Source: Deinococcus phoenicis (GTDB lineage Bacteria; Deinococcota; Deinococci; Deinococcales; Deinococcaceae). From it: 22,782 bases of DNA. Under the pieces are notes generated by a model. It ran no database searches, was not told the DNA's origin, and saw only the letters and a program-made list of their open reading frames with translations. The stretch lies in the NCBI RefSeq assembly GCF_000599865.1, contig NZ_JHAC01000072.1, positions 1 through 22,782 on the forward strand, given 5' to 3'. A program made the position numbers and the translations under genes. Positions 10,974 through 21,281 of the stretch are shown piece after piece (the stretch's first letter is position 1; the number at the start of each line of letters is the position of its first letter).

Positions 10974-11653
10974 TCCAGTTCAAGAACGTGACGCTGGAAT
11001 ATCCCGTCACGCGCACGCTCGCGCTCGACGACCTGAGCCTACAGGTCGCCAAGGGCGAGTTCGTCTATCTGGTGGGGCATTCGGGCGCAGGCAAGAGCAG
11101 CTTCATGAATCTGGTCCTCAAGCGGGCGCTTCCCACCCGGGGCGAGGTGCGGATCGCGGGCGAGGCCCTGACCCGCTACCGGGGCCGCCGCACCGCGCTG
11201 CTGCGCCGCCGCATCGGCACCGTCTTTCAGGACAACCTGCTGCTCGACCACCTCAACGCCTACGACAACGTGGCCTTTACCCTGCGCGTGACCGGTGTGC
11301 CGCAGCGCGAGTGGGCGGGCCGCGTCACCACGGCGCTGCGGACCGTGGGGCTGGAACACAAGAAATACGCGCTGCCGGTGCAGCTCTCGCAGGGCGAACA
11401 GCAGCGGGTGGCGATTGCCCGCGCCATCGTGGCCGATCCGCCCCTGCTGCTGGCCGACGAACCCACCGGTAACCTCGACCCCGACCACAGCCGCGAGGTG
11501 CTCAAGGTGCTCCAGAATGTGAACCTGCGCGGCACCACCGTGATCGTCGCTACGCACGCCCGCGACCTGGTCGAGACATTCCGGCACCGCACACTGACGC
11601 TCCGCAAGGGCAGGCTGGTGCGCGACGACCCATACGGGGGGTACGCGCTGTGA
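10970..11653 (+). CDS. ftsE: Cell division ATP-binding protein FtsE
   Basis: FtsE is the ABC ATPase of the FtsEX divisome complex, which couples ATP hydrolysis in the cytoplasm to activation of cell-wall hydrolases outside. The 227 residues show Walker A GHSGAGKS (36-43), Q-loop Q87, ABC signature LSQGEQQ (139-145; family usually LSGGEQQ), Walker B LLLADEP (159-165) and switch H196. The N-terminal IQFKNVTLEYP is typical of FtsE. The start is M10970, since the upstream 29 codons in this frame are not FtsE-like. It is followed by ftsX, but a 268-nt gap containing a MITE-like element separates them, whereas ftsE and ftsX usually overlap or nearly touch. Confidence 0.95.
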   Translation: MIQFKNVTLEYPVTRTLALDDLSLQVAKGEFVYLVGHSGAGKSSFMNLVLKRALPTRGEVRIAGEALTRYRGRRTALLRRRIGTVFQDNLLLDHLNAYDNVAFTLRVTGVPQREWAGRVTTALRTVGLEHKKYALPVQLSQGEQQRVAIARAIVADPPLLLADEPTGNLDPDHSREVLKVLQNVNLRGTTVIVATHARDLVETFRHRTLTLRKGRLVRDDPYGGYAL

Positions 11654-11677
11654 AGGGGCTGGCCGCCCCGTCGCACC

Positions 11678-11880
11678 GTCTGACGGTCGAACCGTCTGAC
11701 CGCCAGATGGCTCTGGAGCAGTTGTCAAAAAGAGGTCTTCTCTTTGACCGAGCGGAGCGAGTGAAATCAGGAGAGCGTTTGGGACCCGCAAAGCTGCGAA
11801 GCAGAGAATGGAGGCGTGGGCGGCGCTTTCCTGAACACGCCGTGATTCGGGCAAATGCTCCCGCTCTTAGACCGTCAGAC
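11678..11880. repeat. 11-bp inverted repeats flanking MITE-like copy 2
   Basis: GTCTGACGGTC (11678-11688) and GACCGTCAGAC (11870-11880) are perfect inverted copies enclosing the element at 11716-11860. A further GTCTGAC occurs at 11695-11701 region, and two TTTTGACC units lie just to the right. This may be an outer, older element or part of the same one. Confidence 0.4.
11716..11860 (-). repeat. MITE-like element, copy 2, between ftsE and ftsX
   Basis: A 145-nt non-coding stretch with imperfect terminal inverted repeats (GAGCAGTTGTC at 11716-11726 and GGCAAATGCTC at 11850-11860). Read on the minus strand it aligns in ordered blocks with 8359-8638. It lacks the ~140-nt extra segment of copy 1 and has about 24 nt of its own between the CCTCCATTCT and CCAAACGCTCTCC blocks. 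It contains the palindrome-like CCGAGCGGAGCGAG at 11748-11761. Confidence 0.72.
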
Positions 11881-11921
11881 TTTTTGACCATTAGACCTTT
11901 TGACCGCGCCAGGAGCGCGTT

Positions 11922-12785
<864 letters not shown>

Positions 12786-12789
12786 CCGC

Positions 12790-14421
12790 GTGGCACAGGT
12801 AAGGGCGGCGCGGGTAAGGAGCCGCAGACCACGCTGGCCCGCCCTGATCCTGCTGTCGGCAGCGCTGCTGGCGGGCGCGCAGAAGACCGAACCGGGCCAG
12901 GCAGGGCCACCCCAGCCAGGACAGACCCAGGCGGGCCAGCCCAGGCTCAACCTGCCGACCACCAGTCAGCTGCTCCAGCAGCTCCAGCGTGAGCTGGAAC
13001 AGCAGCGCCGCCTCAGCACGCAGCAGCGGCAGGACCTGGAACAGTTGCGGGCCAGGATTCAGAACCTCACGGCGCAGCAGCGGCAGGCGCTGGGCCGCCT
13101 GGACACGCTGGCCGATCAGGTCGCCGGGCTGGAAAACGAGACGGCCACCCTGGGGGCGCGGGTGGTCCTCGCGCAGCGGCAGCTGGCCGACACCACCGCG
13201 CAGCGGGGGGTGACGCAGGCGCGGGTCACGCGGCTCCAGGGCGACGTGCGCGAGCTGCTGGGCGCGCTGTACCGCGAACGCAGCGGGCGCTATCTCCAGC
13301 TGCTCTCGCAGGCACGCAGCCTGTCGGACCTGCTGATCCGCCTCAAGTACGCCAACATCGCCGGGCAGCACAACGTGGAGGTCATCGAAACGCTGCGCCG
13401 CGAGGTTCAGACGCTCGAAACGCAGCGCACCGAACAGGCGCGCCGGACGGCGAATCTCCAGACCCTCCAGGAACAGCGCGTCACCAAGCTCACGCAGCTG
13501 CGCGACCGCCGCGCCGAACAGGGCCGGCTGCTGGCCCAGCTCAAACGCAGCGAGCAGGGCCAGCGGACCCTGGCCGCCCGCACCCAGGCGCAGCAGGTGC
13601 TGACCGCCCAGGCCATCGACCAGCTGGTGGGGCAGGTGGTGCAGGAACGCGCCCGCATCGAGGCCGAACGCCAGCGCCGCCTGGAAGAGGAACGCAAGCG
13701 CCGTGAGGCCGAGCTGCGCCGCATCCGCGAGGCGCAGGAGCGTGCCCGCCAGGAGGCCCTGCGCCTGGCCCGCATCCGCGCCGAGCAGGAACGCCAGGCC
13801 CGCATCGCCCAGGAACGCGCCCGCGCCGCCGCCGAGGCCCGCGCCAGAGCAGTGGCTCAGGCAAAGGCGGAGGCCCAGGCCCGGGCACAGGCGCAGGCCG
13901 CCGCCCAGGCTGCCGCTGCACGTCAGGCCGCTCTGACGGCCCAGCGCCAGCGGCAAGTGCAGCTCCAGCAGGAACAGACCGCCCTGCGCGCGCGTGAGAC
14001 GCAGGTGCAGCAGGCGGCGGTGCGCGTCCAGCAGCAGCTCGCGCCCCTGCCCGCCGTCAGCGGCCCGGTGGGGTTTCCCCTGCCCGGCGGCAGCGTGACG
14101 CAGCCCTATGGCGCGAACGGCGCGCAGTGGAGCGTACTGCAAGGCACCGAAGACGGGCAGGCCGTCGCCGCCCTCGACGGCAACGTGATCGCCACCACCT
14201 ACTACGCCAGCCTGGGCTGGGTCGTCCTGCTCGATCACGGCCCCACCGTCACCGCGTACTTTGGCCTCCAGGACGCGCAGGTGGCGGTCGGGGAACGGGT
14301 CGCGCGCGGCACCCCGCTGGGCACCGTGGGCGGCAGTCCCATTTTCGGGCCGGGCCGCATGGCCTTTCAGGTGAACAGCGTCAGCGGCGGGTCGCGCAGG
14401 CCGGTGCCCCCGCCCTTCTGA
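12790..14421 (+). CDS. EnvC-like murein hydrolase activator (coiled coil plus degenerate LytM domain)
   Basis: The 543 residues contain an N-terminal signal/anchor (about 16-30), a Pro/Gln-rich linker, and a long coiled coil from about 55 to 275. An Arg/Glu/Ala-rich helical stretch (about 280-400) resembles TolA. A C-terminal M23/LytM-like domain spans about 430-543 (VGFPLPGGSVTQPYG, LGWVVLLDHGPTVTAYFG). The zinc ligands of active M23 peptidases are not preserved: the first His/Asp pair is missing and the His-x-His position reads TAYFG. The domain is therefore predicted to be inactive, as in EnvC, which activates amidases. Its position 4 nt after ftsX strongly supports a FtsEX-partner role in septal wall splitting. 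The start is GTG 12790 with GGAG 7 nt upstream. Confidence 0.85.
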   Translation: MAQVRAARVRSRRPRWPALILLSAALLAGAQKTEPGQAGPPQPGQTQAGQPRLNLPTTSQLLQQLQRELEQQRRLSTQQRQDLEQLRARIQNLTAQQRQALGRLDTLADQVAGLENETATLGARVVLAQRQLADTTAQRGVTQARVTRLQGDVRELLGALYRERSGRYLQLLSQARSLSDLLIRLKYANIAGQHNVEVIETLRREVQTLETQRTEQARRTANLQTLQEQRVTKLTQLRDRRAEQGRLLAQLKRSEQGQRTLAARTQAQQVLTAQAIDQLVGQVVQERARIEAERQRRLEEERKRREAELRRIREAQERARQEALRLARIRAEQERQARIAQERARAAAEARARAVAQAKAEAQARAQAQAAAQAAAARQAALTAQRQRQVQLQQEQTALRARETQVQQAAVRVQQQLAPLPAVSGPVGFPLPGGSVTQPYGANGAQWSVLQGTEDGQAVAALDGNVIATTYYASLGWVVLLDHGPTVTAYFGLQDAQVAVGERVARGTPLGTVGGSPIFGPGRMAFQVNSVSGGSRRPVPPPF

Positions 14422-14453
14422 GTGCCCCCTTGCCCCCCACCCCGCTCCTCTGC

Positions 14454-14459
14454 TACTCT
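14454..14459 (+). promoter_or_regulatory. -10 element before a 10-codon ORF upstream of rpsP
   Basis: TACTCT ends 6 nt before a GTG at 14466. This may be the distal promoter of the rpsP transcript. Confidence 0.35.
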
Positions 14460-14461
14460 CC

Positions 14462-14499
<38 letters not shown>

Positions 14500-14521
14500 C
14501 CCCGCGACCTAGGCGGGCGTC

Positions 14522-14527
14522 TACCCT
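14522..14527 (+). promoter_or_regulatory. Probable proximal -10 element of rpsP
   Basis: TACCCT lies 28 nt before the rpsP ATG, and a GAGG ribosome binding site lies between them. Unlike most genes here, rpsP would have a short 5' leader of about 20 nt. Confidence 0.45.
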
Positions 14528-14555
14528 CAACACCCCCAACCCGAGGTTTTTCACC

Positions 14556-14804
<249 letters not shown>

Positions 14805-14823
14805 GCGCAGGTGACTGAGAAAG

Positions 14824-14850
14824 GAGGCTCCTGCGGGGGCCTCTTTTTTT
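14824..14850 (+). terminator. Rho-independent terminator of rpsP
   Basis: An 8-bp stem with one G-U pair (GAGGCTCC / GGGGCCTC), a 4-nt loop and seven T, starting 20 nt after the rpsP stop. Confidence 0.82.
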
Positions 14851-15003
14851 GGCTGGCTTCTGGCTGAAGGTCGTGGGGGGCTGGGAAAGCTCCTGGTATA
14901 CGGATTCTCTCCTTCTCGCGTCCGCTCGGATGGAATCACTCCGTCAACGCTTCCATCGGCGTTCGTCTCACTCCCTGCGGCCCACAGCCCGCACCCCCTC
15001 CTC

Positions 15004-15009
15004 TAGAAT
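15004..15009 (+). promoter_or_regulatory. -10 element of the khpA-rimM-trmD genes
   Basis: TAGAAT ends 7 nt before the ATG at 15017, with no ribosome binding site. It sets the start over the longer frame from 14849. Confidence 0.58.
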
Positions 15010-15016
15010 GCGCCCC

Positions 15017-15256
15017 ATGAAGACCGACCCTGTAGATCTGACCCTCTTTCTGGCGCAGAGCGTGGTGGACCAGCCGTCGCTGGTGCGCGCCTCGCGGCGT
15101 GGGCCGACCGTGATCGTGCGCGTCGGGCCGGGCGAGGAAGGCCGATTGATCGGACGGCAGGGCCGGGTGATCCAGGCGATCCGGACCCTGGTGCGCGCGG
15201 CCAGCGATCCCCAGGAGCGCGTGAACGTGGACCTCGACGCGCCCCGCAAGCCATGA
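15017..15256 (+). CDS. khpA: KH domain RNA-binding protein KhpA
   Basis: KhpA is a single KH domain protein that binds RNA broadly and in Gram-positives works with KhpB/Jag. The 79 residues comprise one KH fold, with the GxxG RNA-binding loop at 46-49 (GRQG) inside EGRLIGRQGRVIQAIRTLVR-like helix-loop-helix sequence, preceded by the strand PTVIVRVG. Length and location between rpsP and rimM are standard for the family. The start at 15017 fits the leaderless promoter spacing. rimM follows 10 nt after the stop. Confidence 0.93.
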   Translation: MKTDPVDLTLFLAQSVVDQPSLVRASRRGPTVIVRVGPGEEGRLIGRQGRVIQAIRTLVRAASDPQERVNVDLDAPRKP

Positions 15257-15266
15257 GGCCCCGGCT

Positions 15267-15803
15267 GTGAGCGCCCCGGCCGAGACGACCCGGCTGGGGC
15301 ACTTCCTGGGGCCGCACGGGGTCCAGGGCGGCGTGAAGGTGTACGTGCTGGGGGACGCCGAACAGTTGCTGGCGCTGCCGCGCGTGTGGGTGGAGGGCCG
15401 GGGCTGGCTGCGGGTGCGCCGCGCCGACCCCCTCGCGCCGGGCGTGGCCCTGCACCTGGCGGGCATCACCAGCCGGGAAGGGGCGGAGGACCTGCGGGGC
15501 CTCCACCTCTACGCCGCCGACGCCGACCTGCCCGGGCTGGAGGAAGGCCGCTACTACTACCACGAGTTGCGCGGCCTGCCCGTGCACGCGCCGGACGGCG
15601 AGCGCGTGGCCGAGGTGAGGGACGTGGTGGACGCGGGGCATCAGGACCTGCTGGTGGTGGACCACGCGGGCGGCGAGGCGTTCTTGCCCCTGCAAGCGCC
15701 CTACGTGGTCGTCCGCACGAACGGGGCGGGCCGCCCGGACGCCATCGTCCTGACGGAAGACACCCCGGCGGGCCTGCTGGGAGAAGACACGGAGGAGGCG
15801 TGA
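15267..15803 (+). CDS. rimM: Ribosome maturation factor RimM
   Basis: RimM binds S19 and helps 16S rRNA 3' domain maturation of the 30S subunit. The 178 residues have the N-terminal beta-barrel beginning [19 protein letters not shown] (9-27) with the conserved G-x-x-G-x-x-G pattern. The C-terminal PRC-barrel begins at [12 protein letters not shown] (about 99-110) and includes DLLVV and [10 protein letters not shown]. The start is GTG 15267; GAGG lies upstream near the khpA stop. It is in one operon with khpA and trmD. Its TGA overlaps a GTG at 15800 that opens a 17-codon frame reaching the trmD start. Confidence 0.95.
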   Translation: MSAPAETTRLGHFLGPHGVQGGVKVYVLGDAEQLLALPRVWVEGRGWLRVRRADPLAPGVALHLAGITSREGAEDLRGLHLYAADADLPGLEEGRYYYHELRGLPVHAPDGERVAEVRDVVDAGHQDLLVVDHAGGEAFLPLQAPYVVVRTNGAGRPDAIVLTEDTPAGLLGEDTEEA

Positions 15804-15846
15804 GCGCCCCCCCGGCACAGCGGCCCCCGCAGAAAGACGCGGGCCG

Positions 15847-15853
<7 letters not shown>
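15800..15853 (+). CDS. 17-codon bridging ORF between rimM and trmD
   Basis: GTG 15800 overlaps the rimM stop as GTGA and runs 17 sense codons ([17 protein letters not shown]) to a TGA at 15851-15853, inside the first codons of trmD (ATGCTGA). It could carry ribosomes across the 43-nt gap. Gly/Pro-rich composition means chance is quite possible, and GGAGGAGG sits too close to serve it well. Confidence 0.22.
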
Positions 15854-16650
<797 letters not shown>

Positions 16651-16658
16651 AGCGTGGG

Positions 16659-16704
16659 AAACCCCACCGTTGCCCAGAAAAAATGATGTCCTGTCGGGGG
16701 TTTT
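16659..16704 (+). terminator. Weak terminator candidate after trmD
   Basis: AAACCCC (16659-16665) can pair with GGGGTTT (16697-16703), followed by TTCT. The loop is about 31 nt, so the structure is weak. Confidence 0.25.
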
Positions 16705-16746
16705 CTGTATGCCTTCCCCACGTCTGAGCCGTCTGAACGGCGCACC

Positions 16747-17358
16747 ATGACCCCCAGGATGCGCGTGCCGCTGTTTCCCCTCCCGAACGTCGTACTGTTT
16801 CCCGGACAGGTGCTGCCCCTGTACGTGTTCGAACCCCGGTACCGGGCACTGCTGGCGCGGGTGCAGGCGAGCGGGGAGCCGTTCGGCATCGTGCGGATCG
16901 TGCAGTCCCGTGAAAGCTCGCCGCTGCCCTTTCACCAGCGGGTGGCGGGAACCGGGACCCTCGCGCACCTGACCCGGGCCGAGACCCACGAGGACGGCAC
17001 CAGCAGCATCCAGGTGGTGGGCGGCGAACGCTTCCGGGTGCAGGACTTCGACCTGACGCACCCGTACCTCAGCGCCGAGGTGACCCCCTGGCCGCTCGCT
17101 CCTGACCCCCTGGGCCAGCCGGTCACGGACGCCTATGCCCGCCGCCTGCTGTCCGGCCTGCTGCGCCTGCGTCCCGGCGACGCCGAGGCCCTCCGGGAGG
17201 CCGCGCCGCAAGACCCCCTGCTGGTCGCCAGCTTTGCCGCCGCGCTGCTGCCCCTCAGTGACGGGCAACGCGAACAGGCGCTCGAAGCCCCGACGCTCCC
17301 CGACCGCCTGAAGACGCTGCTGGGCTTCGTGCCGGAGGATGGGCGGGAGTTGAACTGA
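16747..17358 (+). CDS. LON peptidase N-terminal (substrate-binding) domain protein
   Basis: The 203-residue protein is a stand-alone LON substrate-binding domain with no AAA+ or protease part. Signature features are [28 protein letters not shown] (6-33 region), GIVRIV, the GTLAHL strand, VVGGERFRV (89-97) and a helical C-terminal half ending [12 protein letters not shown]. In full-length Lon this domain recognises unfolded clients; the role of stand-alone versions in bacteria is not settled. It lies 96 nt after trmD in the same direction. I see no clear TANNNT at leaderless spacing, so it may share the trmD transcript or use a distant promoter (a TATGCC occurs about 32 nt upstream). Confidence 0.9.
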   Translation: MTPRMRVPLFPLPNVVLFPGQVLPLYVFEPRYRALLARVQASGEPFGIVRIVQSRESSPLPFHQRVAGTGTLAHLTRAETHEDGTSSIQVVGGERFRVQDFDLTHPYLSAEVTPWPLAPDPLGQPVTDAYARRLLSGLLRLRPGDAEALREAAPQDPLLVASFAAALLPLSDGQREQALEAPTLPDRLKTLLGFVPEDGRELN

Positions 17359-17422
17359 AGGGGGTGAGGGAACAGGCGTTCCGGCTGAGCAACAGCTCTC
17401 CCTCCTGCCCCCCCGCCCCTCC

Positions 17423-18313
17423 CTAAAACACCACCGTCTTGTTCCCGTACACCAGCACCCGGTCTTCCACATGGGCCTTGACCGCACGGGCCAGCACCTG
17501 ACGCTCCACGTCGCGGCCCAGGCGCACCAGGGTATCCGGCGTCTCGCGGTGGGTGACCGGCACCACGTCCTGCGCGATGATCGGTCCGGCGTCGAGTTCC
17601 TCGGTGACGTAGTGACTGGTTGCGCCGATCAGCTTGACGCCGCGCTGGAAGGCCGCGCGGTAGGGGTTGGCCCCCACGAAGGCGGGCAGGAACGAGTGGT
17701 GGATGTTGATGACGGGCCGCCCGAACCCGGCCAGGAAGTCGCCGCTGAGAATCTGCATGTAGCGCGCCAGAACCGCGAAATCGGCCCCGGCCTCCTGCAA
17801 CAGCCGCACCTGCTCGGCCTCGGCCTCGGCCTTGTTCTCCCGGGTCACGGGCACCACGTGAAAGGGGATGCCGAACATCTCCGCGTCGCGGCGCAGGTCC
17901 TCGTGGTTGCTGATGACGAGGGGCAGGTCCACATTCAGGTCGCCCCGGCGCTTGCGCCACAGCAGGTCCAGGAAGCAGTGGTCGTACCGGCTGACCAGAA
18001 TCGCCATGCGCTTGGGCTGCACCGCGAAGCTGAGGTGCCAGTCCATGCCGAAGGGCGCGGCCACCACCGCCGCGAAGGCCCGCTCGAACGGCTCGCGCGC
18101 GAGGTCAAGGCCGTCAAGGTGGAACTCCATCCGCATGAAGAAGGTGCCGCCTGCGGGGTCGGTGCTGTGCTGGTCCGAGTGGATGATGTTCGCGCCGTGG
18201 CTGAACAGAAACTGCGACACGGCGGCCACGATGCCGCCCCGGTCGGGGCAGGAGATGGTCAGAACGGCGGTGTTCAGGGGATCGAACTTCGGGGAGGGGG
18301 GCGGGACCGTCAT
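17423..18313 (-). CDS. purU: Formyltetrahydrofolate deformylase PurU
   Basis: PurU hydrolyses 10-formyl-tetrahydrofolate to tetrahydrofolate and formate, balancing one-carbon pools and feeding formate to PurT in purine synthesis. The 296 residues have an N-terminal ACT domain (about 14-95, beginning [17 protein letters not shown]) and a C-terminal formyl-transferase fold. The catalytic triad of that fold is visible: N203 and H205 in INIHHSFLP and D241 in LDAGPII. Length is typical. A TATCCT hexamer lies 8 nt before ATG 18313. It is divergent from the aminopeptidase gene, with 45 nt between start codons, and ends 64 nt from the converging Lon-domain gene. Confidence 0.96.
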   Translation of the reverse strand: MTVPPPSPKFDPLNTAVLTISCPDRGGIVAAVSQFLFSHGANIIHSDQHSTDPAGGTFFMRMEFHLDGLDLAREPFERAFAAVVAAPFGMDWHLSFAVQPKRMAILVSRYDHCFLDLLWRKRRGDLNVDLPLVISNHEDLRRDAEMFGIPFHVVPVTRENKAEAEAEQVRLLQEAGADFAVLARYMQILSGDFLAGFGRPVINIHHSFLPAFVGANPYRAAFQRGVKLIGATSHYVTEELDAGPIIAQDVVPVTHRETPDTLVRLGRDVERQVLARAVKAHVEDRVLVYGNKTVVF

Positions 18314-18321
18314 GTCCCGGC

Positions 18322-18327
18322 AGGATA
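18322..18327 (-). promoter_or_regulatory. -10 element of purU
   Basis: TATCCT on the minus strand ends 8 nt before ATG 18313. Confidence 0.5.
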
Positions 18328-18345
18328 GCCGCTGCCCGGCAGTGC

Positions 18346-18351
18346 TAGGCT
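18346..18351 (+). promoter_or_regulatory. -10 element of the M29 aminopeptidase gene
   Basis: TAGGCT ends 7 nt before GTG 18359, supporting a leaderless GTG start. It is 18 nt from the divergent purU -10. Confidence 0.55.
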
Positions 18352-18358
18352 CGGGCGC

Positions 18359-19470
<1,112 letters not shown>

Positions 19471-19474
<4 letters not shown>

Positions 19475-19863
19475 GGCGCCGGGGATGGCTGATCGCGGGC
19501 GGCGGCTTTCTGGCCGGGGTGCTCGTCGCCTGCGTGCTTGTCGCCGCGCTGCTCCCCCCGAAAAACCGCATTGTTGCCCGCTGGGACGCGCCGGACGGCC
19601 TCTACCACGCGCTGATTCTCGACGGCGGCCCCAACGTGATGCCGGGGTCATTCCGCCGCTGGCGGCTCTATCTGGGGCGGGACGCGGGGCAGCCTTCCTA
19701 CGGCCACTTCGTCAGCCTGCCCGAGCTTCCCGACCTCTACGGCGAGACCGCCGCGAAATGGCAGGAGAGCCACGTGAACTGGACGCCCGCCGGGGTCCGC
19801 TTCACCTTCTGGACCGGGCACGAGCTGTTCGTTCCCGCGCGGGCCTACCAGAACGGGCGCTGA
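19471..19863 (+). CDS. Small membrane-anchored hypothetical protein
   Basis: The 130-residue product has a basic N-terminus (MRRRGW), one hydrophobic segment (about 7-28), and a roughly 100-residue domain that is probably external. That domain includes [29 protein letters not shown] and [25 protein letters not shown], and looks like a small all-beta fold. I recognise no family. The start overlaps the aminopeptidase stop by 4 nt, so both are on one message. It converges with the C39-like peptidase gene, with 13 nt between stops. Confidence 0.75.
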
Positions 19864-19876
19864 CACCTGCCCCCGT

Positions 19877-20440
19877 CTACCCGATCACCTTCCGCACCGT
19901 GTCCCGCCACCCCGGCGGGTACATCACCGCGAACTGCCCCTGATGGTCGGCCCAGACGCGCGTGAAGTCGGCATAGCCCATGCGGACATAGCCCAGCAGC
20001 GGGTCCATCAGGTAGACCTGCTGCCGGACGTCGTCATAGCCGGTCACGACGCGCCAGTGGGGGATCACCTGGGTGGCCGTGATGTGGGATTGCAGGGCGA
20101 TCAGCGGCAGGCGGGCGCGGATGGCCGAGCGGACGGTGTCTAGCGAGCCGCCCCGGTACAGCCGGGCTTCCAGGCCGACCTGCGGCGCGAAGGCCACGAT
20201 GGCCTGTGCGGTCATGTACGCGCGGTCGTTGGGCCGGGTGAGGCGGCTCACGTCCGCGAGGCTGACGTTGATCCCGAAGTAACCCAGAACTTGCGTGAGG
20301 CTCGCGGGGCCGCAGGCGTTGTACGTCTGGCGGACGAGCGGCATGCCGGACAGCACGTATCCGGCGGGGGGCGCGGAGGCCGGGGCCGCCTGCGCGCCGC
20401 CCAGCAGGCCCGCGAGGAGGAAAGGAAGCAGGAAACGCAC
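19877..20440 (-). CDS. Secreted C39-like cysteine peptidase
   Basis: With GTG 20440 the product is 187 residues with a textbook signal peptide ([18 protein letters not shown], 1-18). The mature part has a papain-like C39 fold: Q38 as oxyanion residue and C43 in [14 protein letters not shown]128 in [10 protein letters not shown] and D146 in [10 protein letters not shown]39 domains cleave double-glycine leaders in ABC exporters, but stand-alone secreted versions such as this act as general or unknown peptidases. The ATG at 20620 overlaps the upstream lipoprotein gene in another frame and gives a non-signal N-terminus, so it is rejected. GTG 20461 is a weaker alternative. It follows the lipoprotein gene by 35 nt, probably as one operon. 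Confidence 0.85.
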   Translation of the reverse strand: MRFLLPFLLAGLLGGAQAAPASAPPAGYVLSGMPLVRQTYNACGPASLTQVLGYFGINVSLADVSRLTRPNDRAYMTAQAIVAFAPQVGLEARLYRGGSLDTVRSAIRARLPLIALQSHITATQVIPHWRVVTGYDDVRQQVYLMDPLLGYVRMGYADFTRVWADHQGQFAVMYPPGWRDTVRKVIG

Positions 20441-20475
20441 CGGCTCAGGATGCCGCGTCACCTCTGACGGAACGT

Positions 20476-20949
20476 TTACCGCCGCCGCACGCCGCAGCTC
20501 CCCAGCGGCACTTCCCGGCCCTGATCCACCCGCACGAGGTCGCCGGAAATGTAGGTGACATTCACGTCGCCCGTCTGCACGCGGCAGCGGTACATCACCC
20601 CGGCGGTGCCCGCATTCCACAGAAAGTCGGTCTGGCCGGTACTCACGGTCTGCACCAGCATCGGCGTGCCGCCGGGAAACAGCAGGCGCAGGGCCATGAC
20701 GGGGTTGAGGTTGCTGCGGACCTTGACTCTGGCCTTCTCGCTGCCCGCGGGCACGTCGCTGCGGTCCATGTCATAGGTGCTGAACCGGCCCGTCGCCACC
20801 TCGGCGCTGGTGAGCTGCCCACCATCGTAGCCCTGGGCCAGCCAGTTCTGACCGGCGGCAAAGGTGGTCGGGCGGGAGGAGGTCAGGGAACAGGCACTCA
20901 GCGTCAGCAGGGACAGGCAGGCCAGGGCGGCGAGGGGAAAACGGGCCAT
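20476..20949 (-). CDS. Predicted lipoprotein of unknown function
   Basis: The 157-residue product starts with a lipoprotein signal peptide: MARF, a hydrophobic stretch, then the lipobox LSAC at 17-20, giving a lipid-modified Cys20. The mature part is a beta-rich domain with [31 protein letters not shown] and a late Cys pair (YRCRV and GSCGV) that may form a disulphide. I recognise no family. The likely location is the outer face of the membrane or cell envelope. The -10 TAGACT lies 6 nt before the ATG. It is followed by the secreted C39-like peptidase on the same strand. Confidence 0.82.
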   Translation of the reverse strand: MARFPLAALACLSLLTLSACSLTSSRPTTFAAGQNWLAQGYDGGQLTSAEVATGRFSTYDMDRSDVPAGSEKARVKVRSNLNPVMALRLLFPGGTPMLVQTVSTGQTDFLWNAGTAGVMYRCRVQTGDVNVTYISGDLVRVDQGREVPLGSCGVRRR

Positions 20950-20955
20950 ACGTTC

Positions 20956-20961
20956 AGTCTA
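20956..20961 (-). promoter_or_regulatory. -10 element of the lipoprotein-peptidase operon
   Basis: TAGACT on the minus strand ends 6 nt before ATG 20949. Confidence 0.55.
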
Positions 20962-20982
20962 GAGCAGGGAAGGGAAGCGGGT

Positions 20983-21014
20983 GGGAACGCACAGTCGGGG
21001 GAACGCACAGTCGG
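20983..21014 (+). repeat. 16-bp tandem duplication
   Basis: GGGAACGCACAGTCGG is repeated perfectly at 20983-20998 and 20999-21014, upstream of the lipoprotein promoter. Confidence 0.85.
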
Positions 21015-21097
21015 GAGCGATGAGAGATGAGGGAGCGCCCGGAAGATGGAGCTTCTGACGCGCGAGCGGAAGGGCCAAAAAGGGCGACGGGGAAGGC

Positions 21098-21129
21098 AAA
21101 AAAGCGCCTCCCCCACGACGGGGGATGCT
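21098..21129 (-). terminator. Rho-independent terminator of the SNF2 gene
   Basis: Read on the minus strand, a CCCCC/GGGGG stem with a 5-nt loop and flanking partial pairs is followed by six T (AAAAAA at 21098-21103 on the plus strand). It lies about 155 nt after the SNF2 stop. Confidence 0.6.
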
Positions 21130-21202
21130 GGGAGGGGGTGAACGGGCCTGGCGTCAGAACCAATGGATGGCCGCCTTCTGGCCTGCTGTGAGGGCAGGCT
21201 GA

Positions 21203-21227
21203 CCCCTACTCCCCCGCTCCCCGGCCC
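21203..21227 (-). other. G-quadruplex-forming motif
   Basis: On the minus strand four runs of at least three G are separated by loops of 2, 3 and 4 nt. It would be transcribed in the 3' region of the SNF2 message. Confidence 0.5.
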
Positions 21228-21281
21228 TCCGAGTCACTCGCAAGGGAGAGGGAGAACGTGCCGTCCCAGCAAGGGGCGAGG

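Larger units (their letters stand above)
20962..21281. other. Non-coding gap between lipoprotein and SNF2 genes
   Basis: This 320-nt stretch holds no credible gene. It contains a 16-bp tandem duplication, a minus-strand terminator, a 6-bp hairpin (21181-21199) and a C-rich tract that would form a G-quadruplex on the minus strand. All short ORFs over it are low-complexity shadows. Confidence 0.6.

Noticed and set aside
17360..17422. Short GGAAC/GTTCC hairpin between the Lon-domain gene and purU
   Set aside because: Only 5 bp and no T-run, too weak to call a terminator.
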